Origin: an uncultured Pelagibacteraceae bacterium
Lineage (GTDB): Bacteria; Pseudomonadota; Alphaproteobacteria; Pelagibacterales; Pelagibacteraceae
Length of the DNA: 64,000 bases
Direction of reading: 5' to 3'
Assembly: GCA_902589725.1 (NCBI GenBank)
Contig: CACITU010000004.1
Span: forward strand, 32,834 to 96,833
The stretch's first letter is position 1. Each line of letters begins with the position of its first letter. Made by a program: the position numbers and the translations under genes. The notes below the pieces were generated by a model that searched no databases, was not told the origin of the DNA, and saw nothing but the letters and a program-made list of their open reading frames with translations. Of the stretch, positions 30,103 to 37,633 are shown one piece after another.

Positions 30103-31341
30103 ATGAAAATTGCTGTTGTTGGTTCAGGTATTTCCGGACTAAGTGCTGCTTTTTATTTATCCAAAAAACATCATGTAGATCTTTTTGAAAGAGAAGATCA
30201 TTTTGGCGGACATTCTCATACTATAGATTTGTTTTTTGAAGAAAAAAAAGTCTCAGTCGATATCGGTTTTATTGTTTTTAATTTTCAAACTTATCCAAAT
30301 CTAATTAATTTTTTTAAAGAAAATGGTATTCAAATTGAAAAAAGCAATATGTCCTTTTCAGTTTCAGTAGATAATACAAATTTTGAATATTGTGGCAAAG
30401 GATTAAGTGGAATTTTCTCTAATAAATCAAATTTATTAAATATTAAGTTTTTGAAAATGTTTTTTGATATAATAAAATTTTATAAAAAAAGTGATAGAGT
30501 CAGAATAGCCAATGAAAAAATCACCTTAGGCGAATATTTAAAAATAAATAAATTATCCAAAACTTTTATCGATTATCATATAATACCAATGGTATCTGCA
30601 ATTTGGTCTATGCCTCCTTATGAAGCGAGCAAGATGCCAATTAGTTTTTTTCTTAGATTCTTCCAAAATCATGGTTTGTTTAAATTAAAAAATAGACCAC
30701 AGTGGTACACAGTAACTAATAGAAGCAGAACTTATGTAAGTAAAATACTTTCACAAATAAGTGGCGAACACTATAAGAACTATAAAGTTACAAAAATAAA
30801 AAGAAAATCTAAAGGATTAGACTTATATTATGGTAATGAAAGTGAATTTTTCGATTATGACAAAGTAGTTTTAGCTACTCATGCTGATGAAGCTTTAAAT
30901 TTAATTGAAAATTCAACTGATGATGAGAAAAATATTCTTTCAAATTTTAGCTACAAAGAAAATATAGCTTATATACATACAGATCAGCGGGCTATGCCAA
31001 AAAATAAAAAAGCTTGGTCTTCTTGGAATTCATCAATAGATAATAAGAATTTAGAGAAAAATTCAATTACATACTGGTTAAATTTATTACAAAACCTTAA
31101 GTGTGAAGAAAATATTTTCTTAACGTTAAATCCTTACTTTAATATTGACGAGAAAAAAATATTGAAAAAAGTGAAATTTACGCACCCTTATTATGATCAA
31201 AAAGCATTAGATGCTCAATCAGAGCTTGTTAGATTACAAAATCAAAAAGATCTACTTTTTTGTGGAAGTTATTTTGGTTACGGATTTCATGAAGATGGAA
31301 TAAAATCATCTATTGAAATGCTAAAAAACCTTAATGATTAG
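30103..31341 (+). CDS. FAD/NAD(P)-binding oxidoreductase (amine-oxidase fold)
   Basis: 412 aa. The N-terminal dinucleotide motif is VVGSGISGLSAAFYLSKK, followed by DLFEREDHFGGHSHTI, which is typical of the amine-oxidase/phytoene-desaturase-like flavoproteins. C-terminal FAD contact: FCGSYFGYGFHEDG. The same type of protein adjoins DUF1365 and CFA-like genes in many proteobacteria, where the group is tied to fatty-acid modification and photo-oxidative stress. It overlaps the DUF1365 gene by 8 bp. Substrate probably an acyl chain (inference). Confidence 0.85.
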   Translation: MKIAVVGSGISGLSAAFYLSKKHHVDLFEREDHFGGHSHTIDLFFEEKKVSVDIGFIVFNFQTYPNLINFFKENGIQIEKSNMSFSVSVDNTNFEYCGKGLSGIFSNKSNLLNIKFLKMFFDIIKFYKKSDRVRIANEKITLGEYLKINKLSKTFIDYHIIPMVSAIWSMPPYEASKMPISFFLRFFQNHGLFKLKNRPQWYTVTNRSRTYVSKILSQISGEHYKNYKVTKIKRKSKGLDLYYGNESEFFDYDKVVLATHADEALNLIENSTDDEKNILSNFSYKENIAYIHTDQRAMPKNKKAWSSWNSSIDNKNLEKNSITYWLNLLQNLKCEENIFLTLNPYFNIDEKKILKKVKFTHPYYDQKALDAQSELVRLQNQKDLLFCGSYFGYGFHEDGIKSSIEMLKNLND

Positions 31342-32098
31342 CTCATCTATATATAATGGAAATGTAATCCATAAAAGATTTAAGCCAAAAAAACATTTCT
31401 TCAAATATAAAGTTTTTTCATTATTTTTGGATCTATCGGAGCTCAAAGAACTACATAATAACCTTAATTTTTTCTCTTTAAATAAATTTAATTTAATAAG
31501 TTTCTATGAGAAAGACCACGGTGAACGTGATGGTTCATCTCTTCTTGATTGGGTAAAAAACAACTTAAGAAGTAATAGCATCAGTACAGATAATATAAAA
31601 GTAAAACTCTTATGTTATCCAAGAATATTAGGTTATGTTTTTAATCCTCTAAGCATTTTTTTTGTGTATGACAATGACGAAAATTTAATCTCTATATTAT
31701 ATGAGGTTAAAAATACATTTGGTGAACAACATACTTATGTTTTTAAAATTGAAGGAGAAAATAAATTAATTCAAAATAATTGTTCAAAAAAATTCCATGT
31801 TTCACCATTTATTGAAATGGATTGTAATTATTTTTTTAGGATATTAAATCCAGGAGATAAGTTGTCTGTTATAATAGATCAATACGACCAGGAAGGAAAA
31901 ATTTTATTTGCATCTCAAGATGGTGTAAGATCCGATTTAACTAATAAAAATTTAATGAATTCCTATCTAAAACACCCTTTGATGACATTTAAAATAATTT
32001 CTGCGATACATTTTGAAGCGTTTAAATTATGGATTAAAGGAATTAAATTTGTGAAAAAAAAATTAAAAATTAAAAATAATATTACTGTAGAAAATTAA
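31334..32098 (+). CDS. DUF1365 family protein
   Basis: 254 aa. Family marks: YNGNVIHKRFKPKKHFFKYK at the N-terminus, LLCYPRILGYVFNPLSIFFVYD in the middle, and KKFHVSPFIEMDCNYFFRI. The family has no established biochemical role; it is nearly always next to an FAD oxidoreductase and a CFA-like methyltransferase, as here. It overlaps the upstream gene by 8 bp and the downstream gene by 1 bp. Confidence 0.9.
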   Translation: MISSSIYNGNVIHKRFKPKKHFFKYKVFSLFLDLSELKELHNNLNFFSLNKFNLISFYEKDHGERDGSSLLDWVKNNLRSNSISTDNIKVKLLCYPRILGYVFNPLSIFFVYDNDENLISILYEVKNTFGEQHTYVFKIEGENKLIQNNCSKKFHVSPFIEMDCNYFFRILNPGDKLSVIIDQYDQEGKILFASQDGVRSDLTNKNLMNSYLKHPLMTFKIISAIHFEAFKLWIKGIKFVKKKLKIKNNITVEN

Positions 32099-33276
32099 TG
32101 ATATTAAATAATATAGCAGATAAGCTAGTTTATAAATTTCTAAGCAAGATCAATTATGGTTATCTCGAACTCACAACATTTGATGGAGAAGCCTTAAAGT
32201 TCGGAAATCCAAATGATAAATTACAAGCAAATATATTAATTAAAAAACCAAATTTTAATTATAATTTAATTAGAGGGGGAAGTATTGGATTCGCTGAAAG
32301 TTATATGAGAGGTGAGTTTGAAACTAATAACTTGTCAAATTTAATTGAGTTAACAGCAAGGAATATAGAAATTATACATAAATTTTCAGGTCTTCTTGAT
32401 TTTTCAATAATTAACTATGTTAAAAATAAGATAATTAAAAATACAAAAAGTAGAAGTAAAGAAAATATTGCTAAACATTATGATCTAGGTAATGATTTTT
32501 TTTCTCTTTGGTTAGATGAGACCCTTACTTACTCTAGTGCTATTTTTAATGATGATACAAAAAGCTTATCTGAAGCACAAAATAATAAATATCAAAAATT
32601 AATTGATTTAATAAAACCGAATAATGGAGATAAAGTTTTAGAAATAGGATGTGGTTGGGGTGGTTTTGCTGAATACTTAGGTAAAAAATATGACGTTAAA
32701 CTTGATTGTATCACAATATCTAAAAAACAATTTGATTTTGCAAAAGAAAGAATTTTTAAATGTGGTTTAAATGAAAAAGTTAATATTGAAATCAAAGATT
32801 ATAGAGATTTGAATGATAAGTATAACTCAATTGCTTCAATAGAAATGATAGAAGCTGTTGGCCAAAATTATTTAGAGGGTTATTTTAAAACCATTAAAAC
32901 TAACTTATCTGATGGTGGAAAAGCAGCTATTCAAGCAATCACTATTGATGATAAGTTATTTGATAGATACAAAAACAAACAAGATTTTATCCAAAAATAT
33001 ATTTTCCCTGGGGGTTTCTTACCAAATAAAAATAGTATTAACAGATATGTCTCTGATAATGGATTAGCTATAAATTCATATATCTCTTATGCTGACCATT
33101 ATGCAAATACATTATCTATATGGAGAAATGATTTTTTAAAAAAATGGAATTTAATTAAAAATCAGGGTTTTGATTTAACATTTAAAAGAATGTGGGAGTT
33201 CTATCTCTCTTATTGTGAGGCAGGATTCAAATCAAAAAATATAGATCTAATTCAGTTTTCAATGCAAAATAAATAA
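32098..33276 (+). CDS. Cyclopropane-fatty-acid-synthase-like SAM methyltransferase
   Basis: 392 aa. KENIAKHYDLGNDFFSLWLD and LTYSSAIF are CFA-synthase marks, VLEIGCGWGGFAEYLG is SAM motif I, and IEMIEAVGQNYLEGYF and IFPGGFLP are active-site segments. It could form cyclopropane or methylated acyl chains on membrane phospholipids. Its place in the FAD-DUF1365 cluster, and not alone, favours the branch acting in methylated/furan-type fatty-acid formation (inference). Confidence 0.9.
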   Translation: MILNNIADKLVYKFLSKINYGYLELTTFDGEALKFGNPNDKLQANILIKKPNFNYNLIRGGSIGFAESYMRGEFETNNLSNLIELTARNIEIIHKFSGLLDFSIINYVKNKIIKNTKSRSKENIAKHYDLGNDFFSLWLDETLTYSSAIFNDDTKSLSEAQNNKYQKLIDLIKPNNGDKVLEIGCGWGGFAEYLGKKYDVKLDCITISKKQFDFAKERIFKCGLNEKVNIEIKDYRDLNDKYNSIASIEMIEAVGQNYLEGYFKTIKTNLSDGGKAAIQAITIDDKLFDRYKNKQDFIQKYIFPGGFLPNKNSINRYVSDNGLAINSYISYADHYANTLSIWRNDFLKKWNLIKNQGFDLTFKRMWEFYLSYCEAGFKSKNIDLIQFSMQNK

Positions 33277-33292
33277 AATAACGGAGATATTT

Positions 33293-33841
33293 ATGCGACA
33301 TATAAAAATTATTAAGCCAATTTCGTTGATAATTTTATTATTCTTAATTACAAGTTGCTCGAATAATAGCGCTATGAAACCAGAAGATTTTAAAAATAAA
33401 GAGCCGAGATTAATTATTGAAGAGTATTTGTCTGGAAATGTTAAGGCTTGGGGTGTTTTACAAAATAGGTCAGGAAAAGTTACGAGACAATTTTCTGCAG
33501 ATTTAAATGGAACTTGGGACGGAAAGCAGTTAGTTCTTAAAGAAAAATTTAATTGGGATGATGGTGAAGTTCAAGACCGAGAATGGACAATAAACAAAAT
33601 TGACGAGCACAATTATGAAGGAACAGCAGGCGATGTTGTAGGTAAAGCAAAAGGTTATTCTTATGGATCAGCCTTTAAATTTGAGTATGTTTTATTAGTC
33701 CCAGTCAAAGGTAAAGAGATAAAAATTACTTTTGATGACTGGATTTTTAAGCAAGACGATAGGGTTGCAATAAATAGAGCAACCATGACTAAGTTTGGTT
33801 TTAAAGTGGCTGAGCTTACAGTTGTGTTTGTAAAGGATTAA
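33293..33841 (+). CDS. DUF3833 family lipoprotein
   Basis: 182 aa with a lipoprotein signal: basic start, hydrophobic core, then lipobox LITSC (acyl-Cys about residue 22). The mature part reads LIIEEYLSGNVKAWGVLQNR, GTWDGKQLVLKEKF and a late DDWIFKQDDRVAINRA, matching DUF3833. ACGGAG lies 7 bp upstream. It is a recurrent partner of the FAD/DUF1365/CFA genes. Role unknown. Convergent with the SDR gene (4-bp overlap). Confidence 0.88.
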   Translation: MRHIKIIKPISLIILLFLITSCSNNSAMKPEDFKNKEPRLIIEEYLSGNVKAWGVLQNRSGKVTRQFSADLNGTWDGKQLVLKEKFNWDDGEVQDREWTINKIDEHNYEGTAGDVVGKAKGYSYGSAFKFEYVLLVPVKGKEIKITFDDWIFKQDDRVAINRATMTKFGFKVAELTVVFVKD

Positions 33842-34584
33842 CGATTTACATACTTAGAAATTAAGTAATTATAGATTTTGTTTGGCAGTATTTGAATTAT
33901 TTTATAGATTAATTTTATTTGATTAGGAAAAATTATTTCAAAATTATTTTTCTTAGTTAATCCATTAAAAATTTCATCTGCCGCATATTCCGTAGACTTT
34001 AAAAAAGGCATTTTAAACTCATTTTTATCTGTCAGAGCTGTTTTAATAAATCCAGGAGTTATTAGTGTAACTTTGATATTAAATTTTTTGAAATCAAAAT
34101 AAATTCCTTGAGTGAAATTATTAAGTGCAGCTTTAGAGGGGGTATATCCCGATGACTTCGGAAGACCTCTATAACCAACCGGCGATGAAACAATTGCAAC
34201 ATGGCCGTTTTGTTTGGTTTTATAATATTTTTCAACCGCACTCACACAATTAATTACTCCAATAAAGTTTACCTCCATAACATGTCTGATATTTTCTACT
34301 ATTAATTCTTTCTCAGATTTTCTTTCATAAGTTCCTGAGCTAAACAAACATAGATCAATATTTTCATGATCATTGATTATTTTACTAAATACTTCTTTAG
34401 TTTGAGCCATATCTGTAACATCTAAAGGATATGAAAAAATATTTTCATTTTTTGAAAGTTCATTTAATAATTCAGCTCTTCTAGCTGAAATAAGAACCTT
34501 CCATCCTTCATCAGCAAATTTAATTGCAGTTGCTTTCCCAATGCCACTACTAGCTCCTGTAATCCAAATAGTTTTTTTAGTCAT
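33838..34584 (-). CDS. Short-chain dehydrogenase/reductase
   Basis: 248 aa Rossmann-fold SDR. GASSGIGKATA gives the cofactor motif near residue 11, and the active-site set is Ser (VAIVSSPVGYRG), Tyr and Lys in SGYTPSKAAL. DVTD and the Arg after beta-2 (SARRAEL) suggest NADP preference. It diverges from tspO with 8 bp between the starts. The same SDR type recurs beside DUF3833/CFA clusters; substrate unknown. Confidence 0.88.
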   Translation of the reverse strand: MTKKTIWITGASSGIGKATAIKFADEGWKVLISARRAELLNELSKNENIFSYPLDVTDMAQTKEVFSKIINDHENIDLCLFSSGTYERKSEKELIVENIRHVMEVNFIGVINCVSAVEKYYKTKQNGHVAIVSSPVGYRGLPKSSGYTPSKAALNNFTQGIYFDFKKFNIKVTLITPGFIKTALTDKNEFKMPFLKSTEYAADEIFNGLTKKNNFEIIFPNQIKLIYKIIQILPNKIYNYLISKYVNR

Positions 34585-34592
34585 TTTTTGTT

Positions 34593-35075
34593 ATGTATAT
34601 ATTTATCATGCTTAAAAATAAATTTTTAACATTTCTATCGTTTCTTGCTATTACATTCTCTGCCTCATTGATTGGAGGGTTGGCTACTATTAAATTTAAA
34701 GAACCTTGGTACTCACTACTAAATAAACCAACATTTAATCCACCAGATTGGATATTTGGTCCTGTTTGGACATCTCTTTATTTAATGATGACCGTCGCTA
34801 TATGGCTTTATTGGCATTCAAATTATAGTGATAGGAATACAGTTTATATTTATTTTATTCATTTAGTTTTCAATACAACTTGGAGTGTAGTTTTCTTTGT
34901 TTTTCATAATATGGCCTTGGCTTTATTGGTATTAATCATTCTAATAACACTGATAATTAACCTAATTTTAAGGTTTAAACGCGTCAAGATGTTGAGCGCC
35001 TTCTTAATGATTCCATATTTACTTTGGTGTAGCTTTGCACTAATTCTGAATACAAGCTTGATTATATTAAATTAG
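34593..35075 (+). CDS. tspO: TspO/MBR family membrane protein
   Basis: 160 aa with five helices. WYSLLNKPTFNPPDWIFGPVW is the family signature after helix 1. TspO binds porphyrins and other tetrapyrroles and links to light and oxidative-stress regulation. An alternative start at ATG 34608 (MLKNKF) would drop five residues. Two bp before the DAO gene, so probably co-transcribed with it. Confidence 0.92.
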   Translation: MYIFIMLKNKFLTFLSFLAITFSASLIGGLATIKFKEPWYSLLNKPTFNPPDWIFGPVWTSLYLMMTVAIWLYWHSNYSDRNTVYIYFIHLVFNTTWSVVFFVFHNMALALLVLIILITLIINLILRFKRVKMLSAFLMIPYLLWCSFALILNTSLIILN

Positions 35076-35077
35076 AT

Positions 35078-36181
35078 ATGGACGATGTTGTAGTAATTGG
35101 CGGTGGAATAATTGGGGCAGCAACAGCTTATTTTTTATCTAAAGAGGGAAGAAAAGTAAAAGTCATTGAAAGGGATCCTACTTATAAAACAGCTTCCTTT
35201 CCATTATCCCTAGGTGGATTTCGTAGACAATTTTTCCAAAAAGAAAATATTCTGTTAGGAAAATTTGCTAGAGAATTTATTTTTCAAATACCAGAATTAT
35301 TAAAAACAGAAAAAAATCCTAACCCTACAGCTAGTATGGTAACAAATGGATATCTTTTAATGTTTGGACCCGAACATGCTGAAGAGCAATATAGAGCATT
35401 AGAAAATCATAAAGATTGTGACGCAGGAACAAAAAATATTAAAGGCACAGAATTATCTAAAGTTTTTCCTTATGTTAATAGTGAGGGAATTGAAACAGCA
35501 ACTTATACAGATAACCAAAGTGAAGGTTGGATTGATCCATTTATGTTTCATAGTGCCCTAAAGAGCAAAGCTATAGAGCTTGGAGCTGAATTTATTAAAG
35601 GTGAAGTAAAAAGCATTTCTGAAATTAATGCTAAAACAATTGTTTCTGCTGCTGGGTGTTGGACAAAAGAATTATTAGAGGATATACCAGTTGTTCCGCA
35701 AAAGCATACAGTTTTCAGAGTTAAATGCCCAACATATATAAAAGAGATGCCTCTAAGCGGAGACTTAACCACAGGTGTTTACTGGAGACCAGAAGGAGGA
35801 GAATATTTAGCAGGATCACCTATATCTGTATTTGATGCTGAAGATTTAGAACCAGCTTGGAATGATTTTGAGGAATTAGTTTGGCCAGCTCTAGCTAAGA
35901 GAATACCCGCCTTTGAAGAATTAAAGTTAACTGGTGGATGGGCAGGTTATTATGATTGTAATAGATTAGATAATAATGCAGTCGTTGGTAAACATCCAAA
36001 ATATGAGAATGTTTACATGGCTTCTGGATTTACCGGTCGAGGATTAATGCAGGCACCAGGTATTGGTAGAGCCTTAACTGAGCTTATTACAACAGGATCC
36101 TACCAAACAATTGATATAAGTGATTTTGCAGTTGAAAGAGTTTTAGGCAAATCAGCTAGGCCAGAGCCTTACGTCCTATAA
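35078..36181 (+). CDS. FAD-dependent oxidoreductase, DAO family (FOXRED1/sarcosine-oxidase-like)
   Basis: 367 aa. FAD motif VVVIGGGIIGAATAYFLSKE at the N-terminus; late motif NVYMASGFTGRGLMQAPGIGR and GWAGYYDCNRLDNNAVVG are typical of DAO-fold amine oxidases of the FOXRED1 or sarcosine/dimethylglycine group. Substrate not determined; N-methylglycine from the creatinase at 46640 is one possibility in this neighbourhood. It is convergent with selO across 1 bp. Confidence 0.85.
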   Translation: MDDVVVIGGGIIGAATAYFLSKEGRKVKVIERDPTYKTASFPLSLGGFRRQFFQKENILLGKFAREFIFQIPELLKTEKNPNPTASMVTNGYLLMFGPEHAEEQYRALENHKDCDAGTKNIKGTELSKVFPYVNSEGIETATYTDNQSEGWIDPFMFHSALKSKAIELGAEFIKGEVKSISEINAKTIVSAAGCWTKELLEDIPVVPQKHTVFRVKCPTYIKEMPLSGDLTTGVYWRPEGGEYLAGSPISVFDAEDLEPAWNDFEELVWPALAKRIPAFEELKLTGGWAGYYDCNRLDNNAVVGKHPKYENVYMASGFTGRGLMQAPGIGRALTELITTGSYQTIDISDFAVERVLGKSARPEPYVL

Positions 36182-36182
36182 T

Positions 36183-37628
36183 TTAAGTTCCACAAAAAGT
36201 TTGATATTTTTCATTGCTCAATGGAGCAGGTGCTTGATATTCTTCAATATTATTCTGATTATCATAAGGTTTTTTTAAAACAGCTAACAACTTTTTCATT
36301 TTATCTAAACTTCCTTTGTCTGCTTCAGCTAAAGCTTCCTCTACTTTATGATTTCTAGGAATTACAATTGGATTGTTTGATTTCATAAGTTTGTTTTGTT
36401 TTTCCTTAGTTGAATTATTTAACTCAGATCTTTTTTTCCATTCATTTTTCCAATTGATAAAATCATTATTTTTGTAAATTTCATCAGCATTAATATCCAT
36501 TAGATTACAAAAAGTATTTGTGTAATCTGCTTTATTTTTTTCCATCCAATTAAATAAATCATTAATTAATTTTTTATCATTTTTATCCTCACCAAATAGA
36601 CCAAGTTTATCTCTCATCATGTTTACCCATTTATTTTCATAAATATTTTGGAAATTATCTATTAAATCTGTGGCTAATTTAATCGCTTTATCTTCATCTT
36701 TATCAATTAGAGGAATTAAACATTCAGCAAATCTTGCTAAATTCCACTTAGTAATTGGTGGCTGATTAGAAAAGGCGTATCTGCCAAATTTATCGATTGA
36801 GCTAAATACAGTTTTTGGATCATAATAATCCATAAATGCACAAGGACCATAATCAATAGTTTCACCAGAAATTGTCATATTATCGGTATTCATAACTCCA
36901 TGTATAAATCCAACTCGCATCCAGTTGACTACAAGCTTACATTGTTTTTCCATGACATGATTTAATAAGTCTAACGCTTTTGAATTAGATGTTTTAATTT
37001 CTGGATAATGTCTGTTTATTGTGTAGTCGACCAAAGTATTTAAATTATCAATATTTTGGGTTGCAGCAATATATTGAAATGTTCCAACTCGAAGATGACT
37101 TGATGCAACTCTTGTTAATATAGCACCTTGTAAAAGATTTTCTCTAACAACTTTTTCTCCTGTTTTAACTACAGCAAGGCTTCTGGTAGTTGGAATATTT
37201 AATGAATGTATCGCTTCACTGATAATATATTCTCTAAGCATAGGTCCTAGAGCTGCTCTTCCATCACCACCTCTAGAAAAAGAAGTTCTTCCTGAACCTT
37301 TAAACTGAATGTCAAAACGGTTTTCATTGTTTACTAGATGTTCACCTAACAAAACTGCTCTGCCATCTCCTAACATAGTAAAGTGTCCAAATTGATGACC
37401 TGCATATGCTTGCGCTATAGTATTAGTTTCTTCCGGTATGGAGTTACCAGAAAATATCTCTGCTAACTTTTTTTTGTCTATTTTTGAAAAATCTAAATTT
37501 AAATTAGAAGCCAACTCTTCATTTAATATTACTAATTCAGGATCATGAACAGGGGTTGGTTTAATATTTTCTTTAAATGTATTAGATAATTTTGAGTAAC
37601 TATTATCAAAATGCCAACCGATGGTCAT
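36183..37628 (-). CDS. selO: Protein adenylyltransferase SelO (YdiU/UPF0061)
   Basis: 481-aa pseudokinase-fold enzyme that AMPylates proteins at Ser/Thr/Tyr in redox stress. Family marks: QAYAGHQFGHFTMLGDGRAV near residue 70, DIQFKGSGRTSFSRGGDGRA, GVMNTDNMTISGETIDYGPC with catalytic-loop Asp/Asn, and the C-terminal PRNHKVEEAL and QTFCGT. It ends in the redox-active-type Cys (CGT) rather than Sec. 5 bp downstream of the fdh operon end and in the same direction. Confidence 0.95.
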   Translation of the reverse strand: MTIGWHFDNSYSKLSNTFKENIKPTPVHDPELVILNEELASNLNLDFSKIDKKKLAEIFSGNSIPEETNTIAQAYAGHQFGHFTMLGDGRAVLLGEHLVNNENRFDIQFKGSGRTSFSRGGDGRAALGPMLREYIISEAIHSLNIPTTRSLAVVKTGEKVVRENLLQGAILTRVASSHLRVGTFQYIAATQNIDNLNTLVDYTINRHYPEIKTSNSKALDLLNHVMEKQCKLVVNWMRVGFIHGVMNTDNMTISGETIDYGPCAFMDYYDPKTVFSSIDKFGRYAFSNQPPITKWNLARFAECLIPLIDKDEDKAIKLATDLIDNFQNIYENKWVNMMRDKLGLFGEDKNDKKLINDLFNWMEKNKADYTNTFCNLMDINADEIYKNNDFINWKNEWKKRSELNNSTKEKQNKLMKSNNPIVIPRNHKVEEALAEADKGSLDKMKKLLAVLKKPYDNQNNIEEYQAPAPLSNEKYQTFCGT

Positions 37629-37633
37629 TTTAA

